Shown here in pieces: positions 41,732 through 52,448 of a stretch of 64,000 bases of DNA. A program made the translations under genes and the position numbers. Numbering within the stretch: position 1 is the first letter of the stretch; the number at the start of each line of letters is the position of its first letter. Under the pieces are notes generated by a model, which saw nothing but the letters and a program-made list of their open reading frames with translations, ran no database searches and was not told the DNA's origin. Where the stretch lies: NCBI GenBank assembly GCA_946902875.1, contig OX336336.1:2884545-2948544 (forward strand), in the 5' to 3' direction. Source of the stretch: Nematopogon swammerdamellus. Its lineage: Eukaryota; Arthropoda; Insecta; Lepidoptera; Adelidae.

Positions 41732-42120
41732 CTAGCTTTTGCCCGCGGCTTCGCTCGCGTGAAATTCGTGTTTAAAAAGAAGAAATTAAGTAAGCCCGCT
41801 ACCGTCCCTTACTTCGTCGTGCGGAACAATTCGGTTTGTATGGGAGCCATATCTTACCGTAACCGGAACTGAATTTTGTTTAGCCTATCCTGTGTCTCGT
41901 ATAGGTGCTTGTACTAAGTTTCATTGAATTCGGGTGATCGGTTTAAGAGTTATGGAGGAATATTTCGAGGAGAATTATATTCACATTTCTAAAAATCACA
42001 ATTTAGTTTTAGTATCATACATAGAGTCTACATACTCAGTACCTATCTCATATAACAAAGTAACTTACTCCATGACCATCCCTTACAGATTTATTATTAG
42101 TATTGATAATAATCAATACT
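41732..42120 (-). mobile_element. H1 Helitron-like element, full length
   Basis: CTAGCTTTTGCCCGCGGCTT to ATCCCTTACAGATTTATTAT, complement of 25790-26181. Confidence 0.85.
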
Positions 42121-42340
42121 CAAGTCGGTTACGGGTACTACGCACTTGGCCCTATTTTGTGACGAATAATTTTTCCAGTTTGCTACAAAGCAGCAGAACA
42201 AAAGTCTCAGCTGCTGACGTTAATCTCTTATATACCGGAAAAGTCGCCCGCTCTGCGAGAAAAGTGTAAGTAATTTATTTTAATTTGTAGCAAAAAATTT
42301 ATTATTAATCTTGTCTCCGCGGAAATAATGAATAAACTTA

Positions 42341-42681
42341 CAAAGCGGCCAAGTGCGAACGCACCGAGAGGGTTCCGTTTAATATCTAAATGTGCGATGT
42401 CAACTTTGTTTGGAAAAATGTACACCAACACGGTTGGCGTGCGTGCCGAGAGACCAATTGTTTTCCTTTTTCTTATTTTTATTATTATTTGATGTTATAT
42501 CGGCCATAATAATACATATTCTGTGAAAATTTCAACGGGCTACCTATTACGGTTCAAGCGATACAGCCCTCGGACAGACGGACGGACATACAGACAGACA
42601 GACGGTCAGACGGAGTAGGCTTAGTAATAGGGCGGGACCCTATTACTAAGCCTACTCTACGACCGATACGGAACGCTAAAA
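42341..42681 (+). mobile_element. P1 repeat with S4 fragment and terminal hairpin
   Basis: AAGCGGCCAAGTGCGAACGC opens. A short S4-like piece (ACCAACACGGTTGGCGTGCG) lies at 42420-42465. The 3' end has a perfect inverted pair of AGTAGGCTTAGTAATAGGG (42614-42632 and 42638-42656). Confidence 0.75.
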
Positions 42682-42876
42682 ACCATAAAAATCATCAGAT
42701 GCACTTTTATTTAGTAACTTGAATATTTTCGAGTTATTTAAATATTTGTAAACACTACATACAGTTCTCACCGATTTTTTACAGTAGGTATAGCATGTTT
42801 CAGAATCTAAATTTAGATAGACAGATAGATGATCAGACCCACCCCACCTAAACTGGCCATTGATGTCTGTTCTATA

Positions 42877-43766
42877 TACAGGTGTTGTACGGCCACTACA
42901 TTAAATTTGGGACATTATTATTGGGATCAATAGTAATAAAAAACCGCCTTCAAAAATGTATGAAATAAAAAAATAAAAATCGAACCCTAGAGTTGAAGGC
43001 GGTCGGTTATTTTTGCTTGCTTTAGCACCACCGCCTTCAACTCTAGGGTTCGATTTTTATTTTTTTATTTCATACATTTTTGAAGGCGGTTTTTATATTT
43101 TTTTAAATAGTTTTTTATTTCACAGTTTTTTTAGTAATTTTTATTTGGTATTAATGTACTCGGCGGAATCGCTCGGCCTTCGGCCTCGCGATTCCGCCTC
43201 GCTTTCCAATCCGATCTTGACCAAAAAAAAAATGGGACCACCTTGGAGCTAGACTGAACCGAACACAAAAAGAATCATCGAAATCGGTTCACAATTGCTA
43301 AACATATTGCTGAACATACATAAAAAAAAATACATACAGCCGAACATAGAACCTCCTCCTTTTTTGAAGTCGGTTAAAAAGTAATTTATTTTTCTGAATT
43401 CCTTTTAAATAAAAAGTTACAGTTTTCATACAAACTAATTGATTAATTTTGTGTAAAAAGAATCTAATGTTCCGAACGAACGTGGGAATGAAAGGCGCGC
43501 AGTGAGTGAGCGAGCAAGGACGAGTGTGAGAGATGTGCGGCGGCGCGGCGGAGCGGCGTGAGTTTTTCGACCCCGACCGTTCCCGCGCCAGCAACCCCCG
43601 CGCCCCCGCGCGCGGTAAATTACACTTGACGAAAACATAAATTTCAAAAATGTATATCTTCAAAACTAGGCCATTTAGAGAAAAACTTCATTTACTTTTT
43701 TGTCTCGGAAAAACATGAGGATTGCGCTGGCGAAATTAATGTACTGGCCGTTACAACACCCTGTAT
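42877..43766. mobile_element. GC-core MITE (ACAGGGTGTT / CGGCGAGTACATTA family), split by another element
   Basis: TACAGGTGTTGTACGGCCAC and GGCCGTTACAACACCCTGTA are the ends. The core 43480-43620 is CpG-rich. Other copies are at 45740 and 55874. The interruption is the palindrome-ended element 42937-43376. Confidence 0.8.
42937..43376. mobile_element. nested non-autonomous element with AACCGACTTCAAAAAAGGAGG-type end
   Basis: The left AAACCGCCTTCAAAAATGTA forms a roughly 70-bp palindrome with 43020-43105. The right end TTTTTTGAAGTCGGTTAAAA is the terminal inverted repeat of a common lepidopteran DNA element. A small hairpin GGCGGAATCGC/GCGATTCCGCC is at 43162-43198. Confidence 0.7.
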
Positions 43767-43974
43767 AGGTGGTTGATCTTGCACTTATTCCATGGGGAGT
43801 GTTCGGAGGAGCTGTTTAACGCGATCCCGCCGCCCCCTTTCCACCTCCGCACCACGCGCACCGGGCAGGGTATGCATCTCTACACGCTGGACTTACCGCA
43901 GTCGCGTACTAACCGGTTCTGCAGATCTTTCCTCTACAGAACCGGTAAACTCTGTACAGCCCTCCGGTAAACTT

Positions 43975-44368
43975 GTACCGTGTGGGGCCGGTACTTTAAA
44001 AGAATGGCCCCACTGCATCTCTCCCCGTGTATGTCGTAAAAGGCGACTAAGGGATATGACTCCTTTCTTATATTACTAGGGTTTAGGGTTTAGCCCGCCC
44101 GGGTTGGTACCACCGCACTGAATGAAAGGTCGGTCGAAACGGCTATGTAAATAGTTTGTGTTTTCCGTCCAGTTCAGTGTAGCCGGCACGACCGAAGGGA
44201 AGCACTGACGTGGCACCAAGTTCACCCGGTGTTATGGGTTGACATCACGGATGTTGTACGTGATGTAGCCAACCACAGAACAACGATCGGGCCACACCGC
44301 CCGCGCCCGGCATAAGACCGGACTTTTTTGCTCTGTGTAGCCAACCGTGTCAGTTTCCATAAAAAAAA
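43975..44368 (+). mobile_element. A/B chimeric SINE with a 72-bp insertion
   Basis: TACCGTGTGGGGCCGGTACT to GTCAGTTTCCATAAAAAAAA. The tail contains an extra block (ACAGAACAACGATCGGGCC to TTTTTTGCTCTGT, about 44275-44336) flanked by a duplicated GTAGCCAACC. Confidence 0.85.
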
Positions 44369-44389
44369 TTAAAATAAAAAAATAAACTC

Positions 44390-44535
44390 TGGAACGCTCT
44401 CCCTGCCCATATATTCCCCCCAAGTACATTCTCGGGTCTTTCAAGAGGGGCGCGAATAGGCACCTGTCAGGCCGGCATGGCATTCGCAACCCCCGCATAC
44501 GACAGAATTTCCATGGGCGTCGTTAAACACTTTCT
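44390..44535 (+). pseudogene. LINE reverse-transcriptase C-terminus (CR1/jockey-like)
   Basis: One frame reads LWNALPAHIFPPKYILGSFK, then RGANRHLSGRHGIRNP. It is the 'WN.LP..I....S...FK...N.HL' end of non-LTR reverse transcriptases. Short related pieces lie at 49027 and, in reverse, 59945. Confidence 0.65.
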
Positions 44536-44611
44536 ATAAACAAAATAAAAAAAACTTCTACCTCGTTACAAGAACATCTCACCACCGCACACAAACGTAT
44601 AATTTAGGAGC

Positions 44612-44655
44612 TCTATAGACAGACAGACAGACAGATGGGCGGACGGACAGACACT
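44612..44655 (+). repeat. (ACAG)n tract
   Basis: AGACAGACAGACAGACAGAT followed by GGGCGGACGGACAGAC. Confidence 0.9.
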
Positions 44656-44699
44656 GTAGCGAGCACAGATCAGACTATATGATGAGACTATATGAATTT

Positions 44700-45110
44700 G
44701 ACTAATTGATACATTAAGTATCAAATTTATTTATTTATTTTTATTTATTTTTTGACATTGTACTACAATGTGGTATAAATATTTATAATTGACATGACTT
44801 GATACGATATGTATCAACAATTTCTGACAAAGGCTCTATACACATTTTATTTATACTTTTACTTTTGATTTTATGTGGTCAGAAATAATTATTCTAGCTC
44901 TCAAACTGTATCTTAACACTGTAAGCGGTGTCTATTGTGTAGCTAGTCACAATGTATTTTAATTGAAGACGTTAAAAATAGAGCCCTGCGAAGTTTCTTG
45001 CCGGCTCTTCTTTGTGGGTGTAATCGAACCGGATTGTAAAAACTAAACAGGACAAATTCAAGCATAGTGTACTACCATACGAATGATGAATAAAGAATAA
45101 AGAATAAAAA
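44700..45110 (+). mobile_element. Lc LINE 3' end
   Basis: GACAAAGGCTCTATACACAT, TGCGAAGTTTCTTGCCGGCT, GTAATCGAACCGGATTGTAA and an AATAAAGAATAAAGAATAAA tail. Confidence 0.8.
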
Positions 45111-45390
45111 TAATTTCTAGTTTTTCTACGGAACCCTAAGAGGCGCCGCTTCATGTTTCTCCACGCGATACTCGACAATGTTTCAATAAGAGTGCGATCG
45201 CATCAATCATTATGAGTGATATTCAATTTTCTCCAATTTTATCCGCCATTATTTTCGAACCGCAGGCGACAAATTTAATAACTAACTCCACTTGGGACGC
45301 CGGGGTCCAATCTGACGTGAAATCTATGGAAATGTATTCGATTATATTACACCTCCTGTCGCGGCGTTGCTTTAGTCACAGAATATAAAA
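45110..45390. other. unassigned stretch
   Basis: No gene or repeat recognised. Confidence 0.35.
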
Positions 45391-45391
45391 G

Positions 45392-45500
45392 AAACCGGCC
45401 AAGTGCGAGTCGAACTCGCGCACCGAGGGTTCCGTATCGCCATGCCATGGCTAGCGCCACTCACGCCATTTATGGCGTGTTATGAAATGCTTCATATTAG
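45392..45500 (+). mobile_element. P1 repeat 5' fragment
   Basis: AACCGGCCAAGTGCGAGTCG to TATGAAATGCTTCATATTAG. Confidence 0.85.
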
Positions 45501-45509
45501 TTAGGGAAG

Positions 45510-45650
45510 GGACCTACAGTTCCTTTCTCTTCTACTCACATTCGCTCCATAAATGTCTTTCGTTAGTCTCCTATCACCCATCCTTCCAACATGATCAAAC
45601 CACCTAAGCATTCAATTTCTCAATCCTCGTCAATATATCTTATTTCTGTT
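45510..45650 (-). pseudogene. Lf LINE fragment
   Basis: CGCTCCATAAATGTCTTTCG and CATCCTTCCAACATGATCAA match the upstream end of the 35817-36116 copy. Confidence 0.6.
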
Positions 45651-45652
45651 TT

Positions 45653-46455
45653 TTAGGGTTCCGTATCCGGTACGGGACCCTATTACTTAGCCTACGCCGT
45701 CTGTCTGTCTGTCCGCCTGTAAGAGGGCTGTATCTAATATACAGGGTGTTAAAACGGCGAGTACATTAATTTCGCCAGCGCAATCCTCATGTTTTTCCTA
45801 GACAAAAAAGCAAGTAAAGTTTTTCTCTAAAGTGTCTAGTTTTCGAGATATGACTTTTTGAAATGTATGTTTTCGTCTAGTGTAATTTAACGCGTTGTTG
45901 CCGCTCCGCACCCTCCGCTTGCCGACCTCCAGTCCTCCACTCACAAAGTCAACCCCCGCCCCTCCCGCCAACACCTCCGTCCGAGGCGCACACTTCTCAC
46001 CCGCTCTTCCCCCCCTCCGCGCCGCCCTTTTGTCATTAGATCATTTTTACACTAAAATAATCAATTAGTTTGTATGAAAACTGTAACTTTTTATTTAAAG
46101 GGAATTCAGAAAAAAGTTGCTTGACTTTTTTGTTACTCTTGATCCCAATAATCATTTCCTAAATTTAATGTACTCGCCGTTTTTACACCCTGTATATATG
46201 TAATAGGTAGCCCGTTGAAATTTTCACAGAATATGTGTTATTATGGCCGATATAAACAACAAATAACAAAAATAAGAAAAAGGAAAGAAATCACGGGAGT
46301 CCCCGTATAAGAAACTAAAAAGTGTATGCGTGCCATCTACCGAAGAGAGTATGAACCAGATTATCTAATCCATAGATGGCGTGAGTGGCGCTGACCATGA
46401 CATGGCGACACGGAACTCTAGGTGCGCGACTTCGACTCGCACTTAGCCGGTTTAT
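45653..46455 (-). mobile_element. P1 repeat split by the GC-core MITE
   Basis: The P1 complement runs 45653-45739 and 46198-46455. The MITE sits between TATCTAATA and TATGTAATAGG, consistent with a TA-rich target. P1 is therefore older than this MITE copy. Confidence 0.9.
45740..46196. mobile_element. GC-core MITE, intact copy
   Basis: ACAGGGTGTTAAAACGGCGA and TCGCCGTTTTTACACCCTGT are near-perfect ends. The core 45895-46030 is C-rich (CGCCCCTCCCGCCAACACC). Confidence 0.9.
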
Positions 46456-46674
46456 ACTATTTATGTTTAGTGGCTTTGGTAAATATTAAAATGAATTCAG
46501 CCTCCGGCGCGCGTCGCCGCCCGCGCAGTCGATAAAGATTAGATATGCTCTAATTAACACGTGAAACAGACTTCTTTCTGCCGGCGAGGCTGTCAGGGAA
46601 AATCTCGCTTTTTTTATTTCTGAACGAAAGGACGAACCATTAATTTGTTGGTAGTTTAGATATATAAGGTGTTT

Positions 46675-47068
46675 CGTTAGTCATATCAACAATTTCGGGA
46701 GGGTTACATATGTACACACTCAAATAAACACGTTACGCAAAAAAAATTCAATGTTTTTAGCATTACTTTTCGAGAAATTTAACAAAACATGTTTGCTACC
46801 TAAAGATTAACCTGTGTGTAACAGTAGGTAACTTGCATTGTACGGGTCAATGACCGTACTATGTTCAAACGCAGAACAGCTGTTTGTTGTAAGTAAGTCA
46901 CAAGGGCACTATGATTGGTTTTTACAGCTACCTACTTATTTGATTTTATTTTTTTTTTGTTAGAAGAAAAAATTCTCCATAAAAAATATGTTTTTTTACG
47001 TAAAGTGTTTATTTGAGTGTGTATGTAACCCTCCCGAAATTTTTTACATGACTAACGAAACACCTTAT
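46675..47068 (-). mobile_element. TA-flanked MITE, copy 2
   Basis: TAAGGTGTTTCGTTAGTCAT and GACTAACGAAACACCTTA. Inverted relative to 31927-32313. Confidence 0.9.
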
Positions 47069-47144
47069 TTAGGTGGGCCCGTTTGAATTTATTTACTATT
47101 CCTCGATTTAATTATAATAATATTGACGAAGGCGCATTGTTTAT

Positions 47145-47255
47145 TTTTTATGTAAACCAACATGGGTGGCTGTGCCGAGAGACCAATGGTGCAGTCGACA
47201 GAGCCAAAATCACCTCTCATCGCGAAATCAAACTGTTGCTAGGCTGTTTAACTGT
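47145..47255 (-). mobile_element. S4 SINE-like fragment
   Basis: TTTTTATGTAAACCAACATG, GGTGGCTGTGCCGAGAGACC and GTGCAGTCGACAGAGCC; the tail complement resembles S1 and S2. Confidence 0.75.
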
Positions 47256-47413
47256 TTAATTTAATTTAGGAAATCAACAGCAGTTTTACAATAAGTGTGA
47301 TTATGTATAGGTTGTACCATAGAAGCCAATTAAAGATTTCCACTGCTTTATCAATCAGAGTATGTTGTGCCTTGCTACCTTACTGTAGGTAGATAGCTAA
47401 TAAATAACTCTGT

Positions 47414-47416
47414 GCA

Positions 47417-47459
<43 letters not shown>

Positions 47460-47484
47460 GTGTGTGTGTGTGTGTGAGGGGGAG
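47414..47484 (+). repeat. (GT)n microsatellite
   Basis: GTGTGTGTGTGTGTGTGTGT with a G interruption at 47457. Confidence 0.95.
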
Positions 47485-47502
47485 GGTGTAATGCGACATT
47501 TG

Positions 47503-47690
47503 ATTGAAGATATTGGACACCGGGTGGCTAAGCTCAAGTGGCAGTGGGCTGCGCACGTTAGCCGAAGAGACGACGACCGTTGGAGCAACCGTGTACTACA
47601 CTGGCGACCGTGGACAGGAAAACGGACTGTGGGCCAGGTGGGACGACGACATCAAGTGCGTCCGCGGAAAGCAGATTTTACGCTTCGTCA
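47503..47690 (+). pseudogene. La LINE C-terminal fragment
   Basis: IEDIGHRVAKLKWQWAAHVS and RRDDDRWSNRVLHWRPWTG. An internal deletion joins it to a WDDDIKCVRGK segment. Adjacent to the GT tract. Confidence 0.75.
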
Positions 47691-47732
47691 GCTAAGATAA
47701 TATGGCCTATCGATATACAGGATAAACTCTAT

Positions 47733-48199
47733 ACAGGTGTTTCAGGATAGGCTTGAGAAACTTCAGGAATAGAAAGTACTCATTATAAGAAGAAACAAAT
47801 CCGTATCACTCAAATCGAAATTCCGTATTTTTTTTTTCATACAAAAATTGAAAATTGTCATAAAAACTTGATGGACAGTGAGATTTGGCAAGAGTCTAGA
47901 TCTAGGGAGTGCAAATGACCTAGCCCAATCCCCTTTTTCTTTTGATGTCATTCAAATGTAAGTGTTTGGTATATACCTACATGTAGTATAATTCTACTAG
48001 TTAAGAATGTAAGTTAGTCATTTTATTTTTATATTAATAAAGGCCGGCGTTGACCGTCCACCAAATCTCTATGAAACGATTTTCACCAAAAAGTATTATA
48101 AAATGACCGAATCTAGGAAAACTTTCAGAGCTTTTCGTCTTCAAATATGGAACCCTTTTGAACCCTAAAGTTACGAAACCCTATCCTGAAACACCCTGT
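47733..48199. mobile_element. MITE (ACAGGTGTTTCAGGATAGG)
   Basis: ACAGGTGTTTCAGGATAGGC at the left pairs with CCTATCCTGAAACACCCTGT at the right. The interior is AT-rich without symmetry. Confidence 0.85.
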
Positions 48200-48765
48200 A
48201 GAGGTATTAAAATTGATTTTCTTTCATTATAGTTTAACAAAACAAAATGTTTACACAGTTGTGCTCATAATGATGAATGAAATGAAATGAAATGTTTATT
48301 TATTTTTCATAAGTTTGCAACATACACATGACAGTTGTACCTAATAAATAATATACCTAAAACTATGAAAAATAGGGTCTGGGCGCAGCGTATGATACTG
48401 AGCCGAGGCGACCCACAGCTGTATTAAAATTTATTTACATTAATAAATAGACAGAATTTAATTATAAAATCAATAATAAAAAAGGCAATATAAATTAAAT
48501 ATAGAATAATTAATAAAATATAAATAAATAAATATGCTTCGTACCGTTATACAGTATGAATACAGTATACTGTTAAATTAAACGAGCCCATAATCGATTA
48601 GGTACAGAGTGTATCCTACGCATCAAACAAGTAGGCATACTAACGATAATAAATTAAAGTTCAAAGGTCAAAATCGTCCAGTTAATTATCCCATCAAACT
48701 AATGACATAATAAATTCACAATAATTTATTTTTTAACCAGTAGGAAACTGTTATTCTTTTTTAGG
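48200..48765. other. AT-rich stretch with a LINE tail complement
   Basis: AATGAAATGAAATGAAATGT at 48276 is the complement of an (ATTTC)n LINE tail. The remainder is AT-rich with no gene. Confidence 0.45.
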
Positions 48766-48769
48766 GCCC

Positions 48770-49028
48770 GCAGCGGTATCTTGTGGGGTCGATACTTAAA
48801 AAGAATAGCCCCATTGCGTCTCTCCCGGTGCATGTCGGAGAGGCCCGCAGTGATAAGGGACTAAGGGATAAGGACAATATGCTGTGCTAAAGGGCGACAG
48901 GATAGGCGCCTCTCACCTTGGCACCGTCCTTCCACCGACCGAGTCATGCAGCAGGTGCGTCTTTGTGCCTTATGCTCCTTGATAGTAATCTTGTCCGAAA
49001 CGTGGTGGTCGGTGTTGTGCTGTAATTC
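48770..49028 (+). mobile_element. repeat A
   Basis: GTATCTTGTGGGGTCGATAC, AGAATAGCCCCATTGCGTCT and GTGGTCGGTGTTGTGCTGTA. A short insertion at 48838 (GAGAGGCCCGCAGTGATAAG). Confidence 0.85.
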
Positions 49029-49090
49029 AAGCCTTCAAGAGAGGCATTCGCAACCCCCGCATGCGACCTAATGTCCATGGGCGTCGTTAG
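49029..49090 (+). pseudogene. LINE C-terminal scrap
   Basis: GCATTCGCAACCCCCGCATG and GTCCATGGGCGTCGTTAGAC match 44470-44520. Confidence 0.55.
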
Positions 49091-49235
49091 ACACCATATG
49101 GGGTGGTTCGGCGCCACTTGTCGCGCCTTCTACAAAAAAAGTGGCAAGCGCCGCTAAAGAAGTTTTCACTTCAAAAAAAAGCGTATGGACATGTTGTATG
49201 AAGAAAATGTGGCAATTATTTCTGCGAAAAGTTCA

Positions 49236-49603
49236 GCCACGGTAGCTCAGTGGTGCGGTCGGTCGACTGTTGTTAAGCAACCCTGAGCGCGGTCAGCACT
49301 TGGATGGGTGACCGCTCGACCGTCGTAGGCTGAACGAGATTCGGATTCCACGTAAAACTGTAGGTCCCTTCCCTTCTTACCTTACTAGGTGGTAGGGTTT
49401 ATCCCGCCCGGGTTGATACCAGCGCACTGAACGAAGCGTCTGTCGAAACGGCTATGTAAATAGTTCGTGTTTTCCGTCCAGTTCAGTGTAGCCGACATGA
49501 AGTGAAGGGAAGCACTGGCATGGCACCTAGTTCACCCGGTGTTATGGGCTGAAATGACGGATGTTGTAGGTGATGTAGGCAACCGTGTCAGTTTCCATAA
49601 AAA
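49236..49603 (+). mobile_element. S2 SINE, full length, tRNA/5S hybrid head
   Basis: An A box TAGCTCAGTGG (49243-49253) is followed by a 5S rRNA-like block TTAAGCAACCCTGAGCGCGG then TCAGCACTTGGATGGGTGAC (49273-49315). A B-box-like GATTCGGATTCC is at 49338-49349. The body starts GTAAAACTGTAGGTCCCTTC and the tail ends GTCAGTTTCCATAAAAAAA. It is not a 5S gene, since only the internal-control region is present. Confidence 0.9.
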
Positions 49604-49785
49604 AATTAAAAGAGTGTGAGTGAAAGATAAACGTTCGAGTACCTAACTCCGAAGCATATAACCGCAGCAGGGAAAAGCTAGTCCGACGGCCAAAATATTA
49701 TGAACGAACCAAACTTTCATATTTTGTGATTTAAATGCCCGAAACAAATCACAACTGTGTTTAGTAGATTTTTTAAGGTTCCGTA

Positions 49786-50283
49786 CCTCAAAAGACGAAA
49801 AAACTGAACACTTATAGGATCACTCTGTCTCTATGTTGTCTGTCACAGCTTATTTCTCCGAATCTACTGGAAGAAAAAAGTTTAAATTTGGTACATATAT
49901 AGAGTTTGATGACCCAATCACGGACGTGTAGCGTAAATTAACTAATTTAGATTTTGGGGGAGAAATAGGAAAGTTTTTTTTTCAAGTACATGATTTGACA
50001 TACAATGAATAGAAATCGTTATAAAAATAAATATAACATTATTTTTTTATAATTTTAAAATGCATTGTTTAAAAGATATTAAAGAATATATACCAAAATC
50101 GAGCATTTTGAACAACTTATCACCTAAACTACTGCGTCCAAAATTTCGAAAAAAATTGGAAATATAGTGCTTTTTTTATAGCTTTCAGAAAACCCTAAAT
50201 AAAAATGTAAGTCTTAAAGTTCTCAGGGAGAACGGAATTGTACGGAACCCTCTTCACGCGACTTCGACTCGCACTTGACCGCT
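49786..50283 (+). mobile_element. R2 repeat, full copy
   Basis: GGTTCCGTACCTCAAAAGAC to CGACTTCGACTCGCACTTGA and CCGC, with CGAGCATTTTGAACAACTTA inside. Confidence 0.8.
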
Positions 50284-50284
50284 T

Positions 50285-50640
50285 TTCAAAATTTTAATAT
50301 CATTCTGAAATACAAATTGTCTAATATAGAACCAGAACAAAACTCTCAAGATTTTTTTTATTCAAATATTTCATTATTATCTAAATATCCCATCCATATG
50401 TTTACTTATTTAAAGTGTGGAAACAAATCGTAAAAAATAAAATGTTTAAAAAAAATCTTTGGAGAGCACATCTGTTATGCAAACTAATCAATTATCGATA
50501 AAAATTATACTCACTTTCCTACTCATAAATCGGCCCCGCACTCACTTTTTCCCACATCTCATCCGCACTGCACACTTCGCACTCAAGACACTTGCACCCA
50601 CAAAAAAATATTCACAAACACTTTATTTGTATAAACTACA
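50285..50640. other. unassigned stretch
   Basis: No recognised element; a 63-codon plus frame has no motif. Confidence 0.35.
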
Positions 50641-50644
50641 CTTT

Positions 50645-50850
50645 GTATAAAAGCTAAGAGCGCGCGATTCAAACGAGCGACGGCGGCGGCGGGAAAGCGT
50701 TGTGGGCGGGCGGGCGTCGACACTACGACGTCACTCCGCCCAGAGAACGCGTCGCTGACTAACTCCCCGCCCAGCAGCAGGGCCGCCCTGGCCTCGGCTC
50801 AACCAATATGGCCGCCCGGTCTACCTCTCCGGCCAACAATAATTATATAC
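50645..50850 (+). promoter_or_regulatory. CpG-rich segment after a TATA-like motif
   Basis: TATAAAAGCTAAGAGCGCGC begins at 50646. CGACGGCGGCGGCGGG, GGGCGGGCGGGCGTCGACAC and AACCAATATGGCCGCC follow. A TATA-like box beside a CpG-rich block could be a promoter or an element's regulatory end (for example an LTR). No gene follows, so this is weak. Confidence 0.25.
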
Positions 50851-51089
50851 CCTGGAATTGCTCCACACTGCCTTCTAATAAACCCAGATTGATATTCGAT
50901 TTTAATTACCCTTTTCATCGGATACAAATTGTTATCTTGTAAATGAGTTTCTTTGATGTTACTGTTGATTTACCCGCGTTGAGGACCACCGCTGAGGTAA
51001 TCAGAACTAAATATTATTGGTAATAGTGACTTTATTGAATTTGCTATGGTTAATCAAAATCCTAATTTGTTAGGGTTCCGCACCTTAAA

Positions 51090-51360
51090 AGGTAACAAGT
51101 GCGAGTCGGACTCGCGCACCGAGGTTTCCGCACCAAAAAAAAACAAAAACATTAGAAAAACACGTTTCTTGTATGGGAACCGCCCTTATTTACTTTTTCT
51201 ATTATTTACTATTTGTTCTTATGTCTGCCATAATAACACATATTCTGTGAAAATTTCAACCGCTCCAATATTACGGTTCCAAAGATACAGCAGTAGGACA
51301 GACAGACAGACAGACGGCGTAGGCTTAGTAATAGGCTTCCGTACGGGATACGGAAACCTA
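51090..51360 (+). mobile_element. P1 repeat
   Basis: AACAAGTGCGAGTCGGACTC to CGTACGGGATACGGAAACCT with (GACA)n. Confidence 0.85.
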
Positions 51361-51364
51361 AAGA

Positions 51365-52220
51365 CGGAACTCCCGAGAAAGTGAGAAAGATCATTTCCGT
51401 GTACGTCCGTCCGTCACGGAGGTTTTCCTCGAAAACTAAATAACTTAGAAACTTAGTGTAATTATAGATATAGATGATGCAAACATATATCGCATGTCAT
51501 TAACTGGATAAAAAGTTAATTCAGATTAATATGGAGGTCAGTCTGGTGCCTATAAAAAAGAGTTTTATCATTTGAAAGAGCTAACTAGAAGGATTTAAAA
51601 AAAAATCATAAAAATTAAGTAATAAATAAATATTAATTATATATTTTAACAATTTTAATTTCAGTGGTCTTTTATTTATTTATTTATTTATTTATTTATT
51701 AGAAAACAGACAGCCTAATGACAAACAGATAGATACCACATAAGTTGTACATACATTGAAGTCTGGCCACTTTTTGTTTCCCTAATTAGACTATAGTTTA
51801 GTGATATAGCTAAAATGTGCAAGAAATTACTTCCTCCTTCCCCCCCTTCCTCCCAATGTTCTCCTAGATCTTTAAAGCTGAAATTATGATTTTAAAAGCG
51901 TTAGTAGTTATTATGCCCGAGGCGCGCGAGTCCGACTCGCACTTGGCGACTTTTTTTTACTACAATATAATGCAAAATTGGATTTCCTAGTTGGGTAAAG
52001 AAACTAGAATTGACTAGACCAGAACCAGGTTGAATTTTATTATCTGTGGTTGAATAAAATATTGTATATAAGTATGTATGTATATATAGTATATAAGAGT
52101 TGATGTAGGTATATTACAATATTTATTTTTCTTATTATTTAAGTAAGAATTTATATTGGTTGTACGTATCTTTGTACAATTTGTCTATGTAAGTTGTGTA
52201 TTTATATTTCATACTACTGT
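51365..52220. other. mostly unassigned, with a P1 end scrap
   Basis: (TTTA)n at 51672-51705 and GCGCGAGTCCGACTCGCACT (P1 end) at 51925. No gene. Confidence 0.4.
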
Positions 52221-52224
52221 CCAC

Positions 52225-52448
52225 TCTTTAGTACTGCATTGCCCTCCCCTACGTGTTTTCCACATCCCAAAGGTTATGTCGTAAAGAATGCCGCAAGGCA
52301 TTAAACTCGCCTTTTGTAACCTTTTTATATAATGGTGTACATCATCATCATCATCAGCCTGTATCGGTCCACTGCTGGACATAGGCCTTTCCCAAGGCAC
52401 GCCACCACACGCGGTACAATAAAATTTATTTTCATTTCATTTTCATTT
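52225..52448 (+). mobile_element. Ld LINE 3' end with a nested La tail
   Basis: CACATCCCAAAGGTTATGTC and GGCATTAAACTCGCCTTTTG precede GGTGTAC. An La 3' end in reverse (ATCATCATCATCATCAGCCT ... GTCCACTGCTGGACATAGGC) is inserted at 52340-52413. ACAATAAAATTTATTTTCAT follows. GTAC borders both sides. Confidence 0.8.

Noticed and set aside
43298..43663. 121-codon minus frame
   Set aside because: It spans the junction of a MITE and its nested element, so it cannot be an ancestral gene.
49273..49315. 5S rRNA gene
   Set aside because: Only the internal-control segment is present, embedded in a SINE head; the flanking 5S stems are absent.
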